A DNA stretch of 6,157 bases from NCBI GenBank assembly GCA_019136035.1, contig JAGVUW010000365.1, positions 1-6,157 on the forward strand, written 5' to 3'. The translations under genes and the position numbers were made by a program. Position 1 is the first letter of the stretch. Every line of letters starts with the position of its first letter. This DNA is from Verrucomicrobiota bacterium (GTDB taxonomy: Bacteria; Verrucomicrobiota; Lentisphaeria; Oligosphaerales; JAFGRS01). Shown here piece by piece: positions 1-6,157 of the stretch. The notes below the pieces were generated by a model that was given only the letters and a program-made list of their open reading frames with translations, did not search any database and was not told the origin of the DNA.

Positions 1-627
1 CAGGAGTTCCTGCGTGGTGTCGTAGCCGATCGCCCGCAGGAAGGTCGTTATCAGGAACTTCCGGCGCCGCCGACGGCGGTCCAGATAGATGAAAATCAGG
101 TCGTTGATGTCAAACTGCACCTCCATCCAGGAGCCGTGGTCGGGAATCACCCGGAAGGAGTAAAGCTGACGGCCGCTGGCATGGCGGCTCTTCTCAAAAC
201 AGATGCCCGGCGAACGATGCAGCTGACTGACAATCACACGCTCGGCGCCGTTGATCACGAAGCTGCCGCGGTCGGTCATGATGGGAATGTCGCCCATGTA
301 GACCCGCTCCTCCTTCGTGTCCTTCGCCGTCTTCAGCCGGAAGACCACGTGCAGAGGAGCCGCAAAGGTGGCGCCGTCCTTCATGCAGTCGACCAGCGGG
401 ATCTTCGGCTCGCCAATCTCGTAGCGTACGAAGTCCAGAACGCAGTGCTGGTCGAAACTCTCGATCGGGAAGACTTCGTTGAAGACTTCCTGGAAGCCCT
501 TGTTCTCGCGCTGCTCCGGCGGCATGTCCAACTGCAGGAACTCGGCATAGGACTGCAGCTGAATCCCGATCAGATCGGGTACGTCAAGAACGTCGCGGAG
601 TTTGCCGAAGTTGACTCGCTCACCCAT
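1..627 (-). CDS. rpoB: RNA polymerase beta subunit, N-terminal 209 residues (3' end outside window)
   Basis: This encodes the start of the beta subunit of DNA-dependent RNA polymerase, the cytoplasmic enzyme that makes all RNA. The reading frame is open from the ATG at 627 to the window edge, which falls on a codon boundary, so 209 residues are visible. Family landmarks include an N-terminal segment of the type NFGKLRDVLDVPDLIGIQL (residues 6-24), the DIPIMTDRGSFVINGAERV block (113-131), SQLHRSPG (134-141), and DRRRRRRKF (183-191) leading into FLRAIGY (196-202). The arginine run and the FGKLR-type start recall Verrucomicrobiota-like RpoB; that is from memory. The start is preceded by only a weak GAGG. 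The gene is last in the row here and lies 139 nt after rplL, the usual rplL-rpoB arrangement. rpoC is expected beyond the window but not visible. Confidence 0.97.
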   Translation of the reverse strand, partial: MGERVNFGKLRDVLDVPDLIGIQLQSYAEFLQLDMPPEQRENKGFQEVFNEVFPIESFDQHCVLDFVRYEIGEPKIPLVDCMKDGATFAAPLHVVFRLKTAKDTKEERVYMGDIPIMTDRGSFVINGAERVIVSQLHRSPGICFEKSRHASGRQLYSFRVIPDHGSWMEVQFDINDLIFIYLDRRRRRRKFLITTFLRAIGYDTTQELL

Positions 628-694
628 GCCAGTGTCGCCTCACGTGAGTAGTTGACCGATACGCCACACGGTCCCGAACACGAGACAAAGGACG

Positions 695-726
695 CATGGG
701 AGGCCGGCCGTAGCCGACCTCCCACG
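695..726 (-). promoter_or_regulatory. UNCG-tetraloop hairpin in the rplL-rpoB spacer (candidate attenuator or processing site)
   Basis: As RNA of the minus strand, 698-723 folds into an 11-bp stem (GGGAGGUCGGC against GCCGGCCUCCC, one U-G wobble) closed by a C(UACG)G tetraloop. Three more pairs extend it to 695-726, including one G-U wobble. UNCG loops are known as exceptionally stable. No U-tract follows (the next bases are CGUCCUUUGUC), so it is not a canonical intrinsic terminator. In E. coli the same spacer holds a partial attenuator and an RNase III site that set rpoBC output relative to the ribosomal proteins. A similar role here is inference from position. Confidence 0.5.
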
Positions 727-766
727 GTCCGTTATGCGGAAACAGATGCTGCGGAACAGCGCACTA

Positions 767-1174
767 CTACTTGAGTTCGACCGTCGCGCCGGCCTCCTCG
801 AGCTTGGCCTTGATCTTGTCGGCCTCGTCCTTGCTCACGTTCTCCTTGACCGGCTTCGGAGCCTCGGTCACCAGGTCCTTCGCTTCCTTCAGACCCAGGC
901 CCGTGATCTCGCGAACCACCTTGATGACGGCAATCTTCTTCTCGCCGCCCGAGGTCAGGATGACGGTGAACTCGGTCTTCTCTTCGGCCGCCGGAGCCGC
1001 CGCCGCGCCACCGGGCGCCGCCGCCGCCACCGCCATCGGTGCCGCCGCGCTGACCCCGAGGCGATCCTCGAGGGCCTTCACCAACTGCGACAGCTCAAGC
1101 ACCGTGAGCTTCTCGATGTAGGAGATGAAGCTCTCCATTTCCGGGGACACCGCAACTTTGGTTTCGTCGGACAT
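767..1174 (-). CDS. rplL: 50S ribosomal protein L7/L12
   Basis: This is the 135-residue multicopy stalk protein that recruits EF-Tu, EF-G and other translational GTPases to the ribosome. Three parts are visible: an N-terminal dimerisation segment (about residues 12-41, with LTVLELSQLVKALEDRLGV), an Ala/Pro/Gly-rich flexible hinge (about 42-64), and the factor-binding C-terminal domain (about 65-135) with EKTEFTVIL, the KVVREITGLGLKEAKDLV helix region and the EAGATVELK end. The length is slightly above the usual 120-130. The ATG at 1174 is preferred over the in-frame ATG at 1219 because a strong GGAGGAA sits just upstream of 1174 and the extra 15 residues do not belong to the family. The start lies 22 nt after the rplJ stop, so coupling to rplJ is likely. 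Confidence 0.97.
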   Translation of the reverse strand: MSDETKVAVSPEMESFISYIEKLTVLELSQLVKALEDRLGVSAAAPMAVAAAAPGGAAAAPAAEEKTEFTVILTSGGEKKIAVIKVVREITGLGLKEAKDLVTEAPKPVKENVSKDEADKIKAKLEEAGATVELK

Positions 1175-1182
1175 GCTGGGAT

Positions 1183-1188
1183 TCCTCC
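1183..1188 (-). promoter_or_regulatory. Strong Shine-Dalgarno of rplL
   Basis: On the minus strand GGAGGA lies 8 nt before the ATG at 1174, in the 22-nt rplJ-rplL gap. It is the best ribosome-binding site in the rplK-rpoB part of the window. It decides the rplL start, and it fits the need to make L12 in excess of L10. Confidence 0.8.
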
Positions 1189-1196
1189 GCGCTTTA

Positions 1197-1721
1197 TCAG
1201 GCTGCTTTCTCTTTCTCACTCAGGTACGCGTTGAGCACGTACACCACGCTCGCCACCTTGGCACTGAGCACCCGGACCAACTGCGAGGCCGGAGCCTGCA
1301 GCAGCCCGAGGACCTGAGCCAGGAGCACCTCACGCGGCGGCAGATCCGCCAGAGCGGCCGCCTCGGCGGCGTTCAGGAGCTTGCCCTCCAGAACCGCCAT
1401 CCGCACCACCGCCTTGTCGTGCGTGCGCGCAAAGTCCCGCAGGACCTTCGCCACCGCCACCGGATCCGTACCCCCACACACCATCGCGGTGTCGAGCTTC
1501 AGCTCGACCGCGCTCAGGGCGCTCAGGCCCGCGTCCTTGGCGGCGATCGCCAGGAGACGGTTCGGAATGACATGACACTGGCTGCCATGGGCCGCCAGCG
1601 CCCCGCGCAGAGCCCGGAAGTCTGCCGCGGTCAACCCCGTGTATCCCATCAGGAACAGGTCCGGAGACGCGTCGATGAGCGCACGGATGTCGTGGACTAG
1701 TTGTGTCTTTTCGGCTCTCAT
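1197..1721 (-). CDS. rplJ: 50S ribosomal protein L10
   Basis: L10 anchors the L12 dimers to the 23S rRNA near L11 and forms the base of the stalk. The 174 residues match the family's usual length. The N-terminal rRNA-binding domain shows MRAEKTQLVHDIRALID, then GYTGLTAADFRALRGAL, and HVIPNRLLAIAA in the position of the common VVKNTLL segment. The C-terminal part (about 140-174, LLQAPASQLVRVL to YLSEKEKAA) is the long helix that carries L12; it is short, as in species with two L12 dimers, though the dimer number is inference. The MRAEK start resembles Verrucomicrobiota L10 from memory. The ATG at 1721 lies only 6 nt after the rplA stop with a weak GAGGG inside the end of rplA, so initiation probably depends on translation of rplA. 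Confidence 0.95.
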   Translation of the reverse strand: MRAEKTQLVHDIRALIDASPDLFLMGYTGLTAADFRALRGALAAHGSQCHVIPNRLLAIAAKDAGLSALSAVELKLDTAMVCGGTDPVAVAKVLRDFARTHDKAVVRMAVLEGKLLNAAEAAALADLPPREVLLAQVLGLLQAPASQLVRVLSAKVASVVYVLNAYLSEKEKAA

Positions 1722-1727
1722 CGGTGC

Positions 1728-2423
1728 TTAGGCCCTCACTATGTCTTTGAGGTCCAGCCGCAGACCTGGACTCATCGTGGCACTGAGGGTCGCGGACAGC
1801 ACGTAGGTGCCCTTCGCTGTCGCCGGCCGCGCCCGCATGATCGTGTGGCACGCCGCATCCGCGTTCACCGCCAGATCCGCAGCCGGGAAACTCAGCTTCC
1901 CGATCGGCATCTGGACACACCCGGCACGGTCACAGCGGTACTCGACACGACCGCCCTTCGACTCCTGAACGGCCGTGGCCGTGTCGTCGGTGACGGTGCC
2001 CGTCTTCGGGTTCGGCATCAGACCGCGCGGACCGAGGACACGACCCAGGGTGCGAACCACCTTCATGGCGTCCGGCGTCGCAATCAGCACGTCAAACTCA
2101 AGCCAGCCGCCCTTGATGCGCTCGAGGAGGTCCTCATAGCCCACCACGTCAGCACCGGCGTCACGCGCCTTCTGCGCCGCGTCACCCTCGGCAATCACCG
2201 CCACGCGAACCTTCTTGCCTGTACCCTTCGGAAGAACCAGGGCGCCGCGCACCACCTGGTCCGACTGCTTCGGGTCAATCCCGAGGCGGAAGCTCAGCTC
2301 GACGGTCTCGTCGAACTTCGGTACCGGCAGCGTCTTGAGCAACGTAATCGCGTCATTCAGAACGTAGCGCGTCTGCCTGTCAACCTGGGCGAGGCGTGAG
2401 CGATAGAGTTTACTTCTCTTCAT
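1728..2423 (-). CDS. rplA: 50S ribosomal protein L1
   Basis: L1 forms the mobile stalk that handles deacylated tRNA at the E site, and in many bacteria it represses the L11-L1 mRNA. The protein has 231 residues, the normal length. Landmarks are a basic N-terminus (MKRSKLYRSRL), KFDETVELSFRLGID (36-50), the second domain around KVRVAVIAEG (71-80), the family signature RVLGPRGLMPNPKTGTV (128-144), and a C-terminal segment with MPIGKLSF and RPATAKGTYV. The ATG at 2423 gives the standard N-terminus; an in-frame ATG at 2462 would add 13 atypical residues. The start overlaps the end of rplK by 14 nt and has GAGGTGG (2427-2433) inside rplK, so the two are translationally coupled. The stop is 6 nt before rplJ. 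Confidence 0.97.
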   Translation of the reverse strand: MKRSKLYRSRLAQVDRQTRYVLNDAITLLKTLPVPKFDETVELSFRLGIDPKQSDQVVRGALVLPKGTGKKVRVAVIAEGDAAQKARDAGADVVGYEDLLERIKGGWLEFDVLIATPDAMKVVRTLGRVLGPRGLMPNPKTGTVTDDTATAVQESKGGRVEYRCDRAGCVQMPIGKLSFPAADLAVNADAACHTIMRARPATAKGTYVLSATLSATMSPGLRLDLKDIVRA

Positions 2424-2844
2424 CGACCACCTCGATTCCCATGCTGCGCGCCGTGCCGGCAATGATCTTCACAGCCGCGTCCATGTCCGCCGTGTTCAGG
2501 TCGTCCTTCTTCATCTCCGCAATCTGAACCAGATCGCGACGGGTCACCTTGCCCACCTTCTCCCGGCCTGCCGTCTTGGCGCCGCTGGCCAGATTGGCCG
2601 CTTTCTTCAGCAGCACCGCCGCCGGCGGACTCTTGGTGATGAAGGTGAAGGACCGATCCTGATAGACCGTGATGACCACCGGAATGATCAACCCGGCCTG
2701 GGACTGGGTCGCGGCGTTGAACTGCTTGCAGAACTCCATGATGTTGACCCCGGCCTGACCGAGCGCGGGACCAACCGGCGGTGCCGGATTGGCGGCACCA
2801 GCGGGGATCTGCAGGCGCACTTCGCCTACGACTTTCTTTGCCAT
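2410..2844 (-). CDS. rplK: 50S ribosomal protein L11
   Basis: L11 binds the GTPase-associated region of 23S rRNA at the base of the L12 stalk and takes part in factor function and the stringent response. The 144 residues match the family length. The N-terminal domain shows VRLQIPAGAANPAPPVGPAL and GVNIMEFCKQFNA, including the proline pair region linked to thiostrepton binding. The C-terminal rRNA-binding domain has FTFITKSPPAAVLLKKAA, GKVTRRDLVQIAEMK, and an end of the type AGTARSMGIEVV. The ATG at 2844 is preceded by GGAGAAAGG. The 97-nt leader between nusG and this gene folds into a probable L1-binding hairpin that reaches into this ribosome-binding site. The gene overlaps rplA by 14 nt. 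Confidence 0.98.
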   Translation of the reverse strand: MAKKVVGEVRLQIPAGAANPAPPVGPALGQAGVNIMEFCKQFNAATQSQAGLIIPVVITVYQDRSFTFITKSPPAAVLLKKAANLASGAKTAGREKVGKVTRRDLVQIAEMKKDDLNTADMDAAVKIIAGTARSMGIEVVDEEK

Positions 2845-2857
2845 CTTGCCCTTTCTC

Positions 2858-2900
2858 CACGCTGCTGGTCAGAGCTGGCAGGCACTCTCCCAGGAGCGCG
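2858..2900 (-). promoter_or_regulatory. Probable L1-binding leader hairpin controlling rplK-rplA
   Basis: In minus-strand RNA, 2890-2900 pairs with 2858-2868 (11 positions with one C-C mismatch and one G-U wobble). An inner AGAG/CUCU helix (2885-2888 with 2871-2874) is separated from it by an asymmetric loop of G2889 opposite GA (2870-2869). The linear pattern CUGGGAGAG then CUCUGACCAG resembles the GGUGGGAGGCU and AGCCGACC strands of the L1 site in 23S rRNA as I remember it. The lower helix ends in GUGG, whose final G is the first base of the rplK GGAG ribosome-binding site. L1 binding could therefore block initiation, as is known for L11-L1 operons in other bacteria. Structure is seen; function is inference by family analogy. 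Confidence 0.55.
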
Positions 2901-2941
2901 TGTGCTGGTGTGCATCGTGGACCCGAACGGCCTGGCTGGCG

Positions 2942-3559
2942 TCAGGCACGCTCGACCTGCCAATACTCCACTTCCACCGGGGTGGAGCGCCCGAAAATGG
3001 TGACCGATACCCGCAGCTTGCCGCGGTCGGCATCGACATTCTCAATCACACCCTCGAAGTTCTCGAAGGCGCCATCGCGAATCGTCACACTCTCGCCGAT
3101 CTGGAACTGGACCTTCGGCTTGCTGCCCTCTTCGTTCGCCCGACACTGCGTCAGCATCTCCTCGACTTCGTGCGCCGACAGCGGCACCGGCCGCTCGCCA
3201 CCTACAAAGCCAATGATGCCCTGCGTCTCACGAATGAAGTACCAGGCCCGATGATTCGGCTGGCCGTCCGCTTCAAAGAGACAGGCCTTCATCAGGATGT
3301 AGCCGGGATAGAGCTTGCGCTCCGAGGTGACACGACGACCCTGGCGGCGCTCCGAGACCTTCTCGGTCGGAATCACCACCTCCAACACCAGATCGGCGAC
3401 GTCTTCCTGCTCACGCCGCCGCTCGATGCTCTGCTTGACGCGGTTCTCCTGGCCAGACATGGTCTGGACAACGAACCACTGCGCCTTTTCCTGTTGGGTG
3501 TCGCTCATCGATTGCGTTGTCCCGCTCTGAACTTGCCCGAGGCTCTGGCCGGTCTGCAT
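2942..3559 (-). CDS. nusG: Transcription termination/antitermination factor NusG
   Basis: NusG binds RNA polymerase through its NGN domain and links it to ribosomes (S10) or Rho through its KOW domain. In the 205-residue form, the NGN domain starts near AQWFVVQTMSGQENRVK (26-42), with the conserved KLYPGYILM at 82-90 and a helix after it. The C-terminal KOW domain is about 153-205, with GESVTIRDGAFENFEGVIENV. There is no long domain insertion. The start is uncertain. The ATG at 3559 lies 1 nt after the secE stop, which favours coupled initiation, but adds 17 polar residues. The ATG at 3508 (MSDTQQEKAQ) would give a more typical 188 residues but leaves a 52-nt gap; neither has a good Shine-Dalgarno. 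The gene precedes the rplK leader by 97 nt. Confidence 0.95.
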   Translation of the reverse strand: MQTGQSLGQVQSGTTQSMSDTQQEKAQWFVVQTMSGQENRVKQSIERRREQEDVADLVLEVVIPTEKVSERRQGRRVTSERKLYPGYILMKACLFEADGQPNHRAWYFIRETQGIIGFVGGERPVPLSAHEVEEMLTQCRANEEGSKPKVQFQIGESVTIRDGAFENFEGVIENVDADRGKLRVSVTIFGRSTPVEVEYWQVERA

Positions 3560-3560
3560 G

Positions 3561-3761
3561 TCAACGCCCGACGGTCAGGAGCTGGATCAGCGCCCGGACG
3601 ACCCAGTCGGTCGCCCCCACAAACGCCGCCATGATCACCAGGGACGCCATCACCACCACCGTCGACTCGACCAGCTCGTTCCAGCCCGGCCAGGTGCACT
3701 TGCGCAACTCGCTGACGGTGTCGTGGTAGACTGCCGTGATCTTCTCGATCGGGTTGATCAT
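3561..3761 (-). CDS. secE: Preprotein translocase subunit SecE
   Basis: SecE clamps SecY in the inner-membrane SecYEG channel that exports unfolded proteins. The 66-residue product is the short, single-span type found in most bacteria rather than the three-span enterobacterial form. Residues 17-30 (SELRKCTWPGWNEL) match the conserved amphipathic surface helix that ends in a TWP-type motif. One membrane helix follows at about 34-54 (VVVMASLVIMAAFVG and on), then a short tail. The ATG at 3761 follows an AGGA about 10 nt upstream. The gene sits between tRNA-Trp and nusG, the standard secE-nusG pairing, with nusG starting 1 nt after the stop. Confidence 0.95.
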   Translation of the reverse strand: MINPIEKITAVYHDTVSELRKCTWPGWNELVESTVVVMASLVIMAAFVGATDWVVRALIQLLTVGR

Positions 3762-3827
3762 GGGCCCGGATCCTACCCTTCCCTGGCGCAGACCGCCGTG
3801 GCCTACACCCCATCCTGTGAAATGAAC

Positions 3828-3903
<76 letters not shown>

Positions 3904-3932
3904 GCATATCAGCCCGACCGCCTTAGGACGCC

Positions 3933-4085
3933 TCAGCGCGTCTCGCGATGCAGCGTCGCCTTACGCTCGAACGGACAGAACTTCTTGAGCTCCAGACGGC
4001 CCGTCGTGTTGCGGCGATTCTTGATCGTGGTGTAGTTGCGCCGCTTGCACTCGGTGCACGCCAGGGTAATGATTTCGGCCGGCAT
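3933..4085 (-). CDS. rpmG: 50S ribosomal protein L33
   Basis: L33 is a small zinc-ribbon-like protein near the ribosomal E site. The 50-residue product MPAEIITLACTECKRR...FCPFERKATLHRETR has the family length and the landmarks LACTECKRRNYTTIKNRRN, RLELKKFCP and the HRETR end. Of the usual four zinc-binding cysteines, Cys10, Cys13 and Cys37 are present, but residue 40 is glutamate where the second CxxC would end. This may be a variant site or partial loss of zinc binding. The ATG at 4085 is preceded by AAGGTGAG with good spacing. The gene lies between tuf and tRNA-Trp, a common place for rpmG. Confidence 0.95.
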   Translation of the reverse strand: MPAEIITLACTECKRRNYTTIKNRRNTTGRLELKKFCPFERKATLHRETR

Positions 4086-4088
4086 TGG

Positions 4089-4096
4089 CTCACCTT
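4089..4096 (-). promoter_or_regulatory. Shine-Dalgarno of rpmG
   Basis: On the minus strand AAGGTGAG lies 3 nt before the ATG, with the AAGGTG core about 5 nt away. It supports the rpmG start at 4085 for this short gene. Confidence 0.7.
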
Positions 4097-4217
4097 ACGC
4101 TACGTCGTCCACGGCCCGTTTCCGGACCGCACCGGCACCCCGCCGGTCGTTCGCTGTCACGACAGAACCCAGGCGCCCACGACGCGTCAGCCGCGCCCGT
4201 GAACGCCTGACCTGATC

Positions 4218-4239
4218 GCGGGGGCCCGCAGGCCCCCGC
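4218..4239 (-). promoter_or_regulatory. Perfect 9-bp UNCG hairpin after tuf (candidate attenuator, 3' end or processing site)
   Basis: Nine nucleotides after the tuf stop, the minus-strand RNA forms a stem of nine pairs, all G-C (GCGGGGGCC against GGCCCCCGC), with a C(UGCG)G tetraloop of the stable UNCG class. The bases after it (GAUCAGG) hold no U-tract, so it is not a canonical intrinsic terminator. It could pause polymerase, protect the tuf mRNA 3' end, or lower read-through into rpmG. The rest of the 163-nt spacer (4086-4248) contains only the rpmG ribosome-binding site and no promoter that I can recognise. Confidence 0.55.
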
Positions 4240-4248
4240 TGCGTGCCC

Positions 4249-5457
<1,209 letters not shown>

Positions 5458-5466
5458 CTTCGTCTG

Positions 5467-5472
5467 CCTCCT
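5467..5472 (-). promoter_or_regulatory. Strong Shine-Dalgarno of tuf
   Basis: On the minus strand a perfect AGGAGG lies 9 nt before the tuf ATG, consistent with very high expression of EF-Tu. Confidence 0.8.
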
Positions 5473-5477
5473 GACTG

Positions 5478-5486
5478 ACTATAACA
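5478..5486 (-). promoter_or_regulatory. Possible extended -10 promoter of tuf
   Basis: The minus strand reads TGTTATAGT, an extended -10 (TG, one base, TATAGT) with the same hexamer as the upstream promoter. No -35 is visible 17 bp upstream. A start about 7 nt downstream would leave a leader of about 14 nt and begin at the edge of the AGGAGG, so it may be chance. The remaining tRNA-Thr to tuf leader (5484-5555) holds two short mutually exclusive GC hairpins (5515-5535 and 5535-5549) of uncertain meaning. Confidence 0.25.
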
Positions 5487-5555
5487 GCTAACTCTGCCGC
5501 AGGCGCTCAGCTCCCGGTGGATCTGCAGCCCACCGCGCCCCCTGGGCGCAGCGAC

Positions 5556-5631
<76 letters not shown>

Positions 5632-5645
5632 ACCCTGAGAACTGT

Positions 5646-5682
5646 GGACCGAATACTATAGGCGGTCCGCAATGGCCTGCAA
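5646..5682 (-). promoter_or_regulatory. Candidate promoter of the tRNA-Thr-tuf unit, -10 framed by an inverted repeat
   Basis: On the minus strand TTGCAG (5677-5682) is followed after 16 bp by TATAGT (5655-5660), a near-consensus -10. Transcription would start near 5648, about 17 nt before mature tRNA-Thr. A perfect 6-bp inverted repeat, GGACCG (5663-5668) and CGGTCC (5646-5651), flanks the -10 with an 11-bp centre, which could be an operator. The -35 match is weak (TTG only). Confidence 0.5.
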
Positions 5683-5705
5683 GCTGGCGCCTGTGCTTTT
5701 TCCAG

Positions 5706-5753
5706 CCCACAGACCCGTGGGACACTCCGGCGACACCCGCGGCGCCGCCGGAG
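5706..5753 (-). terminator. Tandem stem-loops after the S1-protein gene, without U-tract
   Basis: Downstream of the S1-protein stop, the minus-strand RNA forms a perfect 8-bp stem CUCCGGCG/CGCCGGAG (5746-5753 with 5725-5732, 13-nt loop). A 5-bp stem CCCAC/GUGGG (5717-5721 with 5706-5710) follows. The next bases are CUGGAAAAAGC, with no U-run. The position between a gene end and a promoter suggests a transcript 3' end of non-canonical or Rho-dependent type; this is inference. Confidence 0.35.
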
Positions 5754-5767
5754 CCCCCACGCCGTCG

Positions 5768-6157
5768 TCAGCCCTGACGCTGCTCGGTGTCGGACTTGGA
5801 CGCATCCTCGCCCTCATCCGCCGTCGCATCCTCGCCCTTATCCGCCGCCGCGGCCGCCGACGCATCCGCGTCGCCCGCAGCCTTGGCAAAGGCCTCGTCG
5901 AACACATTGCCGACGTCCACCAGGTCCTCACCCGGACGGAGGTCGGACATGGAACGCATCCCCTCGAACTCGGCCGCGTACTCGGAGTCCTCCGAGGCGT
6001 CCTTCAGACTCAGCCCGATGCGACGCTCCTCGGCGTCGATCTTCACCACGCGCGCCTTGACCGAGTCGCCGACATTCACCACGTCGCGCACGCGGTTGAC
6101 ACGCTCGCCGGAGAGCTGCGAGATGTGAATCAGGCCGTCGACGCCGTTCGCCAGCTC
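5768..6157 (-). CDS. rpsA: S1-domain RNA-binding protein, C-terminal 129 residues; probably 30S ribosomal protein S1
   Basis: The frame is open from the window edge (5' end missing) to the TGA at 5768. The first 50 or so residues are the end of an S1 (OB-fold) RNA-binding domain. DGLIHISQLSGERVNR is followed by VGDSVKARVVKIDAEERRIGLSLK, the typical final strands. After this comes a linker and a tail rich in Ala, Asp and Glu (about residues 74-129) that has an 8-residue tandem repeat (ADKGEDAT, ADEGEDAS) and looks disordered. S1 helps the 30S subunit bind and unfold mRNA. The single visible domain cannot exclude another S1-domain protein, but the setting beside tRNA-Thr, tuf and ribosomal protein genes favours rpsA. 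Two stem-loops follow the stop. Confidence 0.8.
   Translation of the reverse strand, partial: ELANGVDGLIHISQLSGERVNRVRDVVNVGDSVKARVVKIDAEERRIGLSLKDASEDSEYAAEFEGMRSMSDLRPGEDLVDVGNVFDEAFAKAAGDADASAAAAADKGEDATADEGEDASKSDTEQRQG
5801..5848 (-). repeat. 24-bp tandem duplication in the acidic tail of the S1 protein
   Basis: Two adjacent 24-bp units (5801-5824 and 5825-5848) agree at 22 of 24 positions. They encode two copies of an ADxGEDAx octapeptide. The period is a multiple of three, so the frame is kept. It is likely a slippage-type expansion in a disordered tail. Confidence 0.75.

Noticed and set aside
1330..1920. A minus-strand open frame of 196 codons across the rplA-rplJ junction in another frame
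   Set aside because: The product is Gly/Arg/Ser-rich low complexity of out-of-frame type; rplA and rplJ account for the DNA.
2789..3634. A plus-strand open frame of 281 codons across rplK, nusG and secE
   Set aside because: It runs antisense through three recognised genes and has no recognisable domain.
5696..5721. A T-run (gcttttt) beside a CCCAC/GTGGG hairpin, as a possible terminator
   Set aside because: The T-run lies before the hairpin on the plus strand and reads as A-run after it on the minus strand. It therefore cannot be the U-tract of an intrinsic terminator in either direction.
5656..5931. An Arg-rich minus-strand open frame over the promoter and S1 tail
   Set aside because: It is an out-of-frame reading of the acidic repeat codons; the S1 frame with its domain is the real one.

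Overview
This window is a bacterial chromosomal core locus for translation and transcription, and every gene in it lies on the minus strand. Reading in the direction of transcription (high to low coordinates), the order is: C-terminal part of an S1-domain protein (probably rpsA), tRNA-Thr(GGU), tuf (EF-Tu), rpmG (L33), tRNA-Trp(CCA), secE, nusG, rplK (L11), rplA (L1), rplJ (L10), rplL (L7/L12) and the first 209 codons of rpoB. The DNA is GC-rich.

The organism is probably in the PVC superphylum, on the Verrucomicrobiota/Lentisphaerota/Kiritimatiellota side. The basis is the style of the RpoB N-terminus (it starts MGERVNFGKLRDVLDVPDL and has a run of six arginines), an L10 beginning MRAEK, and a diverged EF-Tu effector loop. 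This placement rests on remembered family sequences, not on a search, and is moderate in confidence.

Layout: 5768-6157 S1 protein C-terminus with an acidic Ala-rich tail; 5632-5767 two stem-loops without U-tracts, then a promoter whose -10 sits inside an inverted repeat; 5556-5631 tRNA-Thr; 4249-5457 tuf; 4086-4248 spacer with a strong UNCG-type hairpin; 3933-4085 rpmG; 3828-3903 tRNA-Trp; 3561-3761 secE; 2942-3559 nusG; 2845-2941 a leader that folds into a probable L1-binding site touching the rplK ribosome-binding site; 2410-2844 rplK; 1728-2423 rplA, overlapping rplK by 14 nt; 1197-1721 rplJ, 6 nt after rplA; 767-1174 rplL; 628-766 spacer with a second UNCG hairpin; 1-627 rpoB. There is no gene-free stretch over 300 bases.

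Together the genes supply ribosomal stalk proteins (L1, L10, L11, L12), L33, EF-Tu with two tRNAs, the essential translocon subunit SecE, the elongation factor NusG and RNA polymerase beta. Spacing and overlaps suggest one or a few long transcripts with translational coupling. I find no new defence, mobile or biosynthetic system. The points worth a second look are the EF-Tu switch I sequence, the probable L1 autoregulatory hairpin, the missing room for an L10 leader before rplJ, and the non-coding hairpins.
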